64,000 bases of DNA from Anarhynchus alexandrinus (lineage: Eukaryota; Chordata; Aves; Charadriiformes; Charadriidae), in contig VUYV01000100.1 in assembly GCA_008711295.1 (NCBI GenBank), positions 617,106 through 681,105 on the forward strand, in the 5' to 3' direction. Every line of letters starts with the position of its first letter. Position 1 is the stretch's first letter. Under the pieces are notes generated by a model that saw only the letters and a program-made list of their open reading frames with translations, was not told the DNA's origin and searched no databases. The position numbers and the translations under genes are program-made. Below, one piece after another: positions 50,438 to 62,400 of the stretch.

Positions 50438-52250
50438 GTAAAGATGATGCTCATGCCGGTGCGTACATCTTTGGGTAGCACTAGTAGACACCCTCCTGCA
50501 CACAGGGGTTGTTGCATGACCACAGCTGGGAACTGAAAAAGGAAGACCTGCACAACACTGAAATCCGGTCCCAGTATCAGACTGCTCATATACATTGCTC
50601 CTGGTCAGTCATGTGTAAGTTACAATAAAGTGTTATGCAGAGAGTGTGTATAGAATATTTTCACTAGGTAACATGGATTTTCCATACCCTCCTATTCTCT
50701 GTCCAGCTTTTCCTCGAGCAGTGGGAGGGATGGGATATCCCATCTCTACTGCTGATAGAGCAGCTCTGCAGTCGGCAAATGAAATACTTCCCCTGGCCCC
50801 TGTATAATTATCTCTATCTTGAGTCCTGGCCAGCATGACTCATCTTCATTTTGCTAAGGGGACAGGCTGGAACTGGGAATGGCAGAATTCATTTATCACG
50901 TTTTAATAGAGAGGCAGCTCTGGAAGGGAGGGACTAATGAGATACTTTTAAAGAAATTAGCCAGCTTCTATTACAAGGTTGTCTCCTGTGAGGCGGCTGC
51001 AGCAATGACAGATGGCGTAGGGCTCCTTCCCTGCCTCCTCCCTTCTCCCTCTGGGGGCTGCCCTCCAGTGCACCATCTCCCCTGATTATTTCCACATTGC
51101 TGGAGTGGGGAACCCTTCATCTGCAATGCCAATGTCCAGCTCACATATCATGAGCTCGGGGTGTAAAGCAACTGGGGTGTGTGGCACATCTTAAGCAATT
51201 AAGAATTCACAGGTGAGACTGGAAGATGTCTCCTGCCCCTTGGGGCATATGTAGAACAGCTGGGTTTTGCCGATTTCTGCTTGATTTCTAGAAGCAGGCC
51301 CAGGAGCCCCAGCAGTTCTGCTGACTCAGCATTCACTCAGCATCCGTTTGCAATTGCTTGAAGGTAGTTCCTGAAGATTTGGTTCAGCAAGGCACTTAGA
51401 GAGGTAAGATTTTTTTCCCCTCCATTCAGGGAAGCATGTAAGAACACGTTTTTCTTAAGTAGGTGATTAAGGCTTGTTGCTTTTGAAAGTACAAGTGGGT
51501 GCTCTTGCTCTGTATTGAAGCAGGTCACAAGACTGAATTTCCTTCAGAAGTTATAGTGTTGTACCACCTCATTTATGTACATTCAGGTATTTTCACCTAG
51601 ACAGGCTTTTTTGTCTTTTTGCTTGCACATTTTTGTCTCCAAACATTTTCTGAACTTTGCTTCAAATGGAAACATGGAACGGAAAAATAAGTTCTTATAA
51701 CCATTGAAAACAGTAAATTCAGCTCAAACCTCAGAGGCTTCAGGTGTGGCACTCGAGTTTGCTGCAGAAACTCCCCAAATAGACAGTGAAAACAATCCTC
51801 AGCTGTGCTGCAGCTTGCTTACCTATATAAATGGCAGGCTTTCCCTTCGGTTTCAACATATATCTCCTATGTGCTCACCTTATGTGATAGAGTGTGTTAC
51901 AGCATCGCAACTTGTGCTCTTTCCTACCTACATAAGGCATCACACAGAGCTCTGCAGTGGTTAAAGTGAACGGATTTTTGTGTCTATAGACAGAGTAAAC
52001 AACTGGTGACAGAATGGCCTAATCATCTTTAAAGTCATTAGCTTTAACTCAGTATCAATCATTCCATATTGCTGGGCTAATAATCCCTAATTATGAGCTG
52101 CTCCTGATGTTAGCACTGTAACTGTTTTCCATTTAAATGCAGATGTTCCCTGACCTTCGGCTTCCTGGGAAAAGGGAGATAACTCCTTCTTCTTGAAGCC
52201 AAAGGAAGGGGATGGCCCGTCCTTGTGGGCAGAGCACCATGGGGCCATTG
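50438..52250. other. noncoding interval, no gene seen
   Basis: No recognised repeats or genes. The segment 50870-51010 (ATTCATTTATCACG, TTTTAATAG, AGACTAATGAG-like cores) and the segment 52010-52140 (TAATCATC, CATTAGC, CTAATAATCCCTAATTATG) are non-repetitive and rich in homeodomain-type sites, so they are candidate enhancers on composition alone. Confidence 0.5.
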
Positions 52251-52336
52251 TCACCCTACTGAGGGCTGTGGGGGATTGCTTGCCCTGGTCAGGGCTGCCC
52301 CTCTGCCCACCACAGACAGTGTGTTTCGGATTATCG
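52251..52336 (+). repeat. diverged direct repeat, left copy
   Basis: About 80 bp here (TCACCCTACTG through CTGTGGGGGATTGC to GATTATCG) recurs in the same orientation at 53384-53462 with roughly 15-20% difference. The family is unknown to me. The CR1 at 52.7 kb lies between the two copies. Confidence 0.8.
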
Positions 52337-52362
52337 CTCTGGGCAAGTGGGGCAGAGCACGG

Positions 52363-52400
52363 TTCCTAGAGTTAATTAGTATTCCTAAAGTTAATTAGTA
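52363..52400 (+). repeat. 19-bp tandem duplication
   Basis: Two adjacent units, TTCCTAGAGTTAATTAGTA and a one-base variant, are present. Each carries TTAATTAG. Confidence 0.9.
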
Positions 52401-52682
52401 TTGCAGACACATCACTCTTAGTGCGGCGTTAATTGTGATGATATTGCAGTAATTTGCTGGCTATCCTTCAGTGCAAGCCAGTGGCTGAGCGGTCAGCATG
52501 CGGTGGCTCATTGGGGTGGAGCAGAAGAAAGGCTGAACATCTTTTGCCTGAGGTCTTGAAGCAGTTGGGACTGAGCTTGTGTCTTAAATGCAATTGGGTA
52601 TTTCTTACCTATAGATCTTGGTACAGCGTGGCTTGCTAACATACAAGACTTGACTCACTTCCACCTACACACAGCTTTTCTC

Positions 52683-53158
52683 ATGGACCTGCTGGAGTGT
52701 GTCCAGAGGAGAGCCACGAGGATGATCCAAGGGCTGGAGCACCTCTCCTATGAGGAGAGGCTGAAAGAGTTGGGGCTGTTCAGCCTGGAGAAGAGAAGGC
52801 TCCGGGGAGATCTTATTGTGGCCTTCCAGTACCTAAAGGGGGGCCTACAGGAGAGCTGGGGAAGGACTTTTTACTAGGGCATGTAGTGATAGGACGAGGG
52901 GGAATGGCTTCAAACTGGAAGAGGGCAGGTTTAGATTGAACATTAGGAAGAAGTTTTTCACTTTGAGGGTGGTGAGGCACTGGAACAGGTTGCCCAGAGA
53001 GGTTGTTGAGGCCCCATCCCTGGAGGTGTTCAAGGCCAGGCTGGACGTGGCCTTGGGCAGCCTGGTCTAGTAGGAGGTGTCCCTGCCTATGGCAGGGGGG
53101 TTGGACTAGATGATCTTCAAGGTCCTTTCCAACCTAAACCATTCTATGATTCTGTGAT
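52683..53158 (+). mobile_element. CR1 LINE 3' end with ORF2 C-terminus, plus strand
   Basis: This is a well-preserved CR1 3' end of about 475 bp. It opens inside ORF2: the frame from 52683 reads through [23 protein letters not shown] without a stop up to about 52875, where the ORF2 stop or a disruption falls. The 3' UTR follows (GGTGAGGCACTGGAACAGG, CCCCATCCCTGGAGGTGTTC, GTTGGACTAGATGATCTTCA) and ends ATTCTATGATTCTGTG. Lower divergence than the 3.2-kb copy suggests more recent insertion. The 5' part is missing, as is normal for CR1, so it cannot move by itself. Confidence 0.96.
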
Positions 53159-53383
53159 GTGGGAGCAAATTGCTTGCGACAGACAAGTTAGAGGAGCAGC
53201 AGACTTTCCCCGTGGTCAGAGCTGGTGCTGTACAGCATCCTCTGCTCCCCATAGCTGGGCTTACAGTCCAGCCTGCGCGTGAAGGGTGGGCGCTGGTGGG
53301 TGTTGAGGGCTTTGCGGGTCAATTGCTTGTGTCAGCCCTGCAGGAGCCAGCGGAGGCCGGTAAGCAGCAATGCTGCCCGTGTA

Positions 53384-53462
53384 TCACCCTGCTGTGGGGG
53401 ATTGCCTGCCCTGGCCAGGACTGCCCCTCTGCATACCACAGACAGCCTGTTTGGGATTATCG
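53384..53462 (+). repeat. diverged direct repeat, right copy
   Basis: This is the partner of 52251-52336; both share CTGTGGGGGATTGC, CTGCCCCTCTGC and CCACAGACAG. It lies within an open stretch of 117 codons (53170-53523) that I do not regard as a gene. Confidence 0.8.
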
Positions 53463-56400
53463 GGTTTGCATCTCTCTGAATTGCTTTGTCAGTGTTATCT
53501 CAGTCCTACATTATCCTGGCTAGCTATGCATTGATCATAGCCCATAGTTTTCTTCCATTCCCAAAGGGGATGAAATATATATTGTTTTTAGTATTTTCAC
53601 ATATGTATGCGTATTTTCTTTATATGTCCCATGAAAGAGAAAGTGATTGTCTCAGGCTGATTTTAGTGTTTTGTTCTGCCTTTGCATTTTTCTTTTAAAG
53701 GTACACAAAAATATGTTAGTTCCAAAGAGAAAACTTTTCCCTCTGAAAGAAATGGGGCATTCTCATGATATCAAAAAGTGCTGGCTCCTTTCTCTTGAAA
53801 ATGAAATCCTTTTGAAATCAACATTTTTATCATGGAAAAAGTATCACAGAAAAGCATTTTCTGCTAATGCTTTATGACAAGATAAAATAAGAATTGGAAA
53901 GGTAGTCCAGTTGCCACGGCCACTTCACAGATTGTGAGACCTTGTCACTGGGGTGCTGACTATGGCCATGCCTTACTACGATATATAGTTACCTGTTTAA
54001 TGGGAATAGTACTGGGAATGTATGTCGCACTGCATGCATCTCACCACCAAATTATGTGGCAATGAGACCCGTGTTTGCCCACAGAAGGCTATATTTGGTC
54101 CAAAGCTGGTAATTTGGATTTTAAACACCCTTATTTCTTCAGTGAAGCACCCACAAACTTCTGCTTATTGTATATTGGCTGCATGTATGTGTGGTTTTGT
54201 GTATATATTTGTGTAGAATTTATATTTTGTTTCCTGCGTAAGCTGAGCCTCAGAAAATCTTCACTCCTTTACAAGTATTGTTCCTTGAAAAAGAAATCTT
54301 TAGAGAGTGTGTATAAAATCAGTTTAGAAAGAGATCATTTGGGTCAAAGGAGTGGATTATAGGTGAATGGAAATAAGTGATTGTAGGGAGGTCTATAATA
54401 AACTTCTTTTTTTTTATTTGCACGTATGTTCAACTTGTAATGCTGCTAAATCAGGATAATTTATTAATAGGTAACTTCTTGAAGACAATAATCTGACTTT
54501 TCACATTGTTTTAATAAGCAAATGAGAAAACTCGGGGTAGAGGAGACTATTTTTTATTTTTCTTTGTGGGCCTTTGGAAGCTCTGGACTCAACACGTAAA
54601 TATATTAGGCTCTGTTTAGTGGTAATCTGGAGCGTAGGACTGGGCAGGTTAATGAAAGAAATACATTTCTTCACTCTGGTATCTGGTGTTAGAAAAAGTA
54701 ATTAAATATACATGATTGTTTATACTTCTTTCTGAAAGTGATTCCATCGGTAAACTTACTTTGTTGATTTCTATTATACCAGTCTTGTGAATAATAAGGA
54801 AATAGCACACTTTTGGAAAGATGATCATGTTCCTGAATTAGTATTGTTACTTCAGTTTAAAGAGGGGAAAAAAGGTTTCCAACTTCACCATTTATCTTTA
54901 ATTCAAAAATCAATGAAATCCATTCAAAATAATGAGTTACTGTAAGAAAACTGCAGATAAGAAGATAAAACATGACAAAACTCCCATGCTTAGCAAGTTC
55001 AGATGTTTAGACACTCTTATAGTCATAATATTTTTACAAGGCTTTTTTTTTCTATTTCTTTTCATTGATAGGTCAGAAACCATGATTTTTATTGTATTTT
55101 TATTAGCGATGTGAAAATTCCACGATACCATGTTTATTTAAAAAAAAAATTTTAAAATTCTGATACTTATGGTCTCCAAACAGACTGAAAGATTCCCAAG
55201 ATTTTTATTTTGTTTGAGAATAAATAAAGATTGTAAAAAGCGATTGATTAAAATAACTTGCATACAGACTTTAAACAATTTTTCAAAACTCAAGAGTTTG
55301 TGTCAGTTTCTGTATAGTCTGGGCTTACATATCAGGTGATGACTTATTTTATCCAATTCTGTTCATGGAGTCTACAAAAATAGCAAATTTCTTTCATAAT
55401 GGGAATCTTTTATCTAAACTCCCATGTACACTGTCGCTTTGGGAGTAACACTTCATTTTGATTGTGATGTTTTCTATATCTCTGACAGATGAAGCTTTGC
55501 GCGCCTAAACACGGCCGGTATCTCAGGTAGTTTGACATTGAACTAGAACGTGGAGGACACTTACAAAGCTGTTGAAAGAAGTATAAAAACCATGTTAAAC
55601 AGAAAAGCAAACCTGCTTAATGATGCAAAAACAAAGGCCAAAATAATCTCTACTTTAAGAAAATTCAATACATTCCACTCAATATATGGATTCAAGAAAA
55701 TTCAGCTTTTGCATAAAAGCACCTGAGAAGCCAATTAGGCTTAAAAGCCCATCTTCTTAGCTGTCAAGCCTTCTTTGCTTGCAGTGGTGCACAATATGCG
55801 AACAGTCCCACTGAAGTTCATGGAACTGTTTCTAGCGTCTTCAGTGGACTGTTGTTCAAGCACTGCTTGGAGACTACAGAACTGGTTGAGAAAAATCTAG
55901 CTTCTCTGGTTTAATTTTTAAAAGATGTAGTTCTCATGAGTTTTGCTAAGACATTAAAGGTTTAAAAAATTCTCTCTAGACAAATTAAATGCTTGTAAGT
56001 AATATTTATTCTTGGAATGCGGCAATTGTTCCTGAAATTACTTTGATGAATATTGAATTGTATCTATTTTTAATGCATTGTTCAAAGCTTTTACAGCCCT
56101 GTTCAATATTTATTCTTCTTCTAGCGGTCTCCTGACATACTGAGATTTTGTATGTCACACTATGGCAAAAGGTAGAACAATATAATTATTACATAGGATG
56201 TAAGTTTGTATACTGACAACCTCAGCGGAGAGCACACCCACACTTTCACACTAGCTGGTCACGAACAGTAATTACTTCTCTCCTCATTATCCCTTTCTCT
56301 ATTGGAAAAACAAGAGAAACGTTACAAGGAGGTTGGCAAGGGTGAAAATAAAATCTGTTGTTCAATAGCATTCTTATTTCCATCTAAAAAAAAAGTCTGA

Positions 56401-59400
56401 CTTTTTTGGGGGGGAGGTAGGGGGGAAATTTGTTTTCAATAAAAAAATCTAGCTTGGCTGGCTTCCTCACCTGGAGCCTGAGTTTCAAGCATGTTCCATC
56501 CTGAGGCAAAATCACCACCGAGACTGGCTCAAAGGATCAGACTTCCCCGCTCCCTGCTGCTGAGCTGAACACAGAAGATCTCTGACTTCCTGACTCTGGT
56601 GTCCATCTCTGGATACAGTTCCCAGAGTTTGTTCCCACGTGGTTCCCAGTCTGTTCCCTAGGTCCGGCAGGGTTGGAACCTGGAAACAGAGGTGAACTGA
56701 GACCTCCTGAAAACCACAACACTGAATTGTTTTGATTATTTCAGACCATCGCTTATGGACTTTACTTCCAATTCTCTCTTTCTGGAAGCTACAACATTCA
56801 TTCTGAAATTTGTAAAATATTTTTACAAATTTACAGCTTCCTGAAGAATGGGACTTCTGACTTCAAGTTACTTCCAGTCCTTATCATATCCTGTTCATCT
56901 CAATGCGTATGCTGACGTAAGGATGCTTTGAAGAGGTGGCAGCTCTAATCTGTCATTCCTAGGATCGTCCTGAGCTCTTTAAGCAAAGACAGATTTCAAT
57001 ACCTGATATCAGTTAGTATTCAGTAAAACCGCTATATGTTATTACCAGTTACAAGCCGGGTCCTTGGTTTTGATGGAGTGACTTAATATCTTAATGAGTA
57101 GGTTGTGCCCCTCATGCTTTTGCCAGTTACTTCTGTCGGATGTTTCCTCAGCAGTTACACCAGACTCTGATGATTCATTGTTGTTTAATTTATCAGTTTG
57201 ATAGTATATTTTCTCTTCTAACATCTCAGCTGCTAACAGCATCTTTCTTTGTTAAGAAAAGAAAGGGTCTGAAATAAACACCTCTCTAACGCCTTTGCTG
57301 GTGAAGACTAAACACATCTTTTCTTCAATGTCTTTATTTTCTGTGGATTATCTTTCCATTTCTGGGAGTTCATGATTCTCTCCTTCATGAAAGACTGAAT
57401 AATATCAACGGAACAATATTGTTGTTTGAGTTTGCCTTCTTGTTTAATTGGTTTTTAATTTCCCTTTGCCCTTCATTTCAGTCTTCCATGCATAAGTCTA
57501 CCACTTGGTAAACACACCAGTACATTTGCAGTGCAGGCTGCCTCTCAAAGTGCAGGAAAAATAAGCACAGAAAGTTTTAAATGGAAAAAATAAATAACAA
57601 GATTTCATTCTCTCTGCTTGCTTTTATGTGGGACTGTAAACATCTTTTAATAATGAGGAGAATGAGCTCTCCGGCCATCTTCAATTCTTACATAGATATA
57701 TTTATCTAAAGGCTTTGGCGATTCTCTTGCAAAGGAAGATTTATTTTTTTTTTTGGCCTTCTTGTGCTGGCATATAGTCAGGAAAAGTGTCAGGCTAGAT
57801 GTAATGTGAATAATGAGAATAAGCTTCGGAATATATATGATTGCGAGAACAAAGCCCAGCAAGCTGGGGGGAGCCAGCTTTTGCCCTCCACCTTCACCAG
57901 GATAAATAAGAAGAGCTCAGAGTAGGAAGACACAAATACCAGGTATCAAAATCATTAATAATGCAGTTGCCATACAATATATTACTTGTAAATTCCATTT
58001 AAAGGGCATGTCACACCATTTAGTACAATCCATTAATCAATAGCTTACAGAGAAAGAAACCATCTATCTTGGTCTGTTCCTCAAATCTAAACTTTTAAAC
58101 AAGGAGAGATTTGTTCAAGTTCAGTATTAACTGTTCCAAAACAAGGGAGCTCAACCATCCGAAAGGGACCAGTGGTGGTTGTTTATTTTCAGTATGGGTT
58201 GATTTCTGCATGAAATGAATCATCTGATTTACCTCTTCCCTGCGTACCACAATGAATATGTTATGGGTCTCTGTTAAATTACCGCAATATTTTCCCCCAC
58301 AAAATGAAATTAAAATATAAATCAAAGATACTTGCTAATGGTGAGCAGTGTTAGTTGGTTATCTTGGAAAACATACGGTAACAGTCATCAGGGTAGAATG
58401 GTCTGATGGTCCATTTAGCCTCCACCAGACCCTAATGATAGTTTTATTGGAGACTGGAATAAATCTCTCCCAATGCACCTGGGTGTGCTATAATAATAGG
58501 AGAAAGATATTTTTTCCACTGTGCTGAAGTGAATCTGCCATAATCTTTCCATTTTTGGACTTTGTAATAATGTTGCACACTGGCATATGAACTTGGTTGT
58601 CTTTGTGCCTGTTTGGGGACCTCCAAGGAAGTGATACAGAGAAAGCAAGCAACTGGCTGCAAAGCATGTACCAGAGCCACAGATTTACAGGACGTCATGT
58701 CTGAGGCACAGTGGCACTGTGCAGCACCAGCACTGTGAGCAGCCACGTGGACAGACTGACATTCGTTGACAGAGCTCTTGTCTCGTTCTTCAAGAGGGTA
58801 AAAGACATACTTCTGTCATACTCCCCTCAGCTGGTTGTGGGCTGCTGTGGACATGGTGACATTGTGACCCATTCCTTCTGCTGGCTCTTAATCTTGAGAG
58901 GCACCATTGGTTCTCTTTTCATCATGTATGCTGTAGTCTGGTATGCATTCAATGCAAGAAGGTAGCTGAGCCAGCAGAAGGGTTGCATTAGCATTTGGTG
59001 AACCTGAGCCTCCAATGTAGACACAGAGCTGGGATTTCACTTAGCCTATGTAACAGGACCACATTTACAAGGCACCCATCTTGTCCTTTCTGCTTCTCCA
59101 GATACTTCCAGATGCTTCTTCCAGATACTTCAGGTGGGGTAGAAAAAGATCAGGTCTGTGTGCTACTGCTGGTATGGATGCGGTCACAGTGGCTGAAGCC
59201 CATCCCAGAAAGGGTGTATCTCTGAATCACTGATGAGGCTCCCACTGGTCTGGTGTCCCAAATAGCTCTGAAGTGAACATGAACTTAGGAGCCTGAAGAA
59301 AGAAGGAATGGCCTGACTACTTTGCTGGGTCTCGGACTTCAGTCTGGAAGCAGACTGAGATATAGGAACCAGGGCAGTGGCACATGCTACCGTCTACTAC

Positions 59401-62400
59401 TTCCCACCTTTCACGAGGAAAAGGTTTGCATTTGGGTGATTCTGTGTCTTTTCTTTCATCTGCTCTGAATTCTTTTCGAAACCAAGCAAAGAGTGGGCTG
59501 AGTCAGAGAGGGTCAAGGGTTTGCTCCTTTACTCTTGCCCTCTCCCACTTCACTGGATGACTCCTGGCATTTTATTGAGAAAGCTGCATAGTGTTTGAAC
59601 TCCTTATTGATTAAAAAGGGGAAAAAAAAAAGAAAAAGAAAAGAAAGAATCCATACAGTGAGGTCTATGTATAGATACCACTGTGCATCAGCACAGGGAA
59701 TACAATTAACCTTAGAGAGCAGTAGCAGTAAAAAAGGAACAGAACAAACTGAAATAATAAAGCTGGCTCTGCACTCTACCATGGTGTCATGGACAGATTG
59801 TGCTGGAAAGCATCAGCACTGCGGAGCTTTGGGGTGAGGGGGGTTAATTATCTCTCTGTGAAACATTCATTACAGCACCTGGAACTACACGGAACTCACT
59901 GGGCTGCAAGTTCGTTGAGAGGTTCATGATCCTTTGGAGAAAACCCAGAGTCATTCTGGCGTGAAACCTTTTCACTTCGCTCCCCGCTCGTCCAGAGCTC
60001 TGCCTCCTACATGCTGCAGTGCCGATGCTTTTTCTCTGCTTATTCCTGTGATTTTGGCTTGCGCTGTCGTTCGCCGTGTTTGTGCAATATGTAGCGCAAT
60101 GGGGCCATGAATATTTACGTGGAGCCTCTGGGTGGGAGTGTGATACAAATAATAACGCACCTGAGCAGCAAGGACATTTTGGCTGCGCTGTCTTTCAGAT
60201 CGCGTCATTTCTTCACACCCTTCACTGACTGGCCATACTCCAGCGTGCTTTTAAGCTTCTTGTCCTCACCTTTGAACCCTATCTTGCTTTTGCCCTTTCA
60301 CCCCAGTCTTAGCTCTTACTAACTTGCATTACTCCATAAGGCTGGCTTAATTGTCTGGTTTTTAATCACAAAAATCTCTCTGTGTTTTCATTTGCTCGCT
60401 TACGCTTTCACAGAGCAGTTCAAGCAGTCAGCGGAGACTTTGCTGTTACAGCCTTCTTTCAGCTTCATGTTCACAGTGATGCCTACAGGAAATCTGATAG
60501 GTAAAGATGAGCAAGGAACTGGTCAATATATACATAAAAGATCTTAAAGGCAGCCTGGCGCTGTACAAGTGGAACTCGAGCCATAGCTCTGGGGTATTTC
60601 TGAGATCGCCTCCACCACCTGCTTTTCATCTCTGCAGCACAAGGGGCTTCCTTGCTCTGCTGGACGCTCCAAGTGCGTGTGGGGCTGCACTGCAAACCAG
60701 CATTCGGAACAACCTCCATCTTTGCTTTTTCAGGCTTTGTTCAGAGAAAGTTTGAATCCTTTCCTAAATTATGTAACAGATGGACTAGTGATGGCAAGAA
60801 TTCATGTCTCTTCATCACAAATTACACAATAAGCTCTGTTAGGGTAGTCTCTGAGGGTTGAGAGATGTAGCTTTGTATTCTTTGAGGCGGAGGACAAAAT
60901 TAAATCTATTTCTTCCACTTGCTGGTATTATTTAAAAAAAAAAAAAAAGGGAGAAAACAGGATTTCTTTCTTTAAAATAAAGCATTACAACTTGGAATTT
61001 TTTATCTGGCCAGCTGCCCCTCAGAAAGTTGACAAGATCAAGGTTGCTTGAGCAGGAAAGGCAAACGAAATATCCTGTATGTGAATCTTCCCAAAGTTTA
61101 CCTGGGAGTTAGTGACAAATCCACTCAGCTGAGTGGTATAAAGCTTGCAATTCTTGGGAAACCCTGCAGTTTAATTCAGAGTTACCCAAGGAATTCATGT
61201 TCTTCCAAAGTTAAGTCCCAGCTGGCTGGGTATTTTGAGAAGCACGTCTGAACTTAGACATGTAAATCTCAGCTAATCTTCTCCCTCTGTATGTGAGGTC
61301 CCTGCACTTCCCTGCCGAAGTCAAGAGAGAGAAAATCGAGACACAACAGGGAGAGGACTGGCGGCTGTGTCAGGACAGAGATGAGATCTGCTGTGTCAGT
61401 GCGAACTAGATTAGACAGGATTTAAGGTTGTAACTCCTGAGGACAGAGATGACAGGTTTTTGTCAAAGGGTCAGGGAAACTGTATAAAAAGCGAGACGTG
61501 GGAGATCGTGAGTAAGAAGAGACTAAGGATTAACAGTAAGTGAGCAAACAGTGGGAAGGAATAGAAAAACATGGGCAGATGAGAGATGAGGTACAGAAAG
61601 GGTCAGAATTGAGCTGTGACTTGAAGGTAGGAGGAAAAGAGGAAAACCAATAAATACAGAGAAAGACATTCACCGACAGCATTCCAAGGGGATTGCTTAA
61701 TATCAAAGGCCATGTTGTCTGCCATTGCCTCGTAAATAAGGCCAGTAATCCAGGCTGAGATTGCAGACACTGGTCCACTTCAGGGAAAATAACCTTGCGA
61801 GCAACAGCGAACAGCTTCAGGAAAGTCACTGTGGACAGTGCTGCAAGTTAAATGGGCATAGGAGAAATGTTTGGAAGGATTAATCTGTAGAGCAGGAAAG
61901 ACAAATGCTATAGTAAACTGAGGAGGATGGAGGAAAACAGGCTGAGGAAAAGAGACAATTTCTGTTCCTCCCCATTTTCTGAAGCATCCAGGAAAATGTG
62001 AGTGTTGCTGTGTGACATCTTCCCTCAGAGCTGAGGAGCAGATGCAGGACATGCTGTAAGCACGCAGCTCTGGTCTTTGTTGGATCTGCTGACGGCATGC
62101 CGCTGTGGCTGGGAAGGCCTAGCGAAGCCACAAACTTCAGCTCGTCTTTAGTTTGTTTTTTCTCATGTGAAAACCACGGACTCTTATCCTCATTGCAATT
62201 TTACTTCGTAATGGTTAAAGTAAATTAGGTCTCAGTTTGTTTTCCTCCAGCCTGTCATCCAAACTAGTTCCATACGCAACCTAGAAAATCAAAGAACTGC
62301 CTGGTACAGTAAAAAATTGGGTTCTTTTTTTGCATTTTTAATAGATTAATAACAGCATCATCCTCTTTCAGCTAGCAACGGTTCTAGTTTCCTATCCACT

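Noticed and set aside
53170..53523. 117-codon plus-strand open stretch
   Set aside because: It includes one copy of the unknown 80-bp direct repeat, and the other copy is not open in the same way. No family is recognised.
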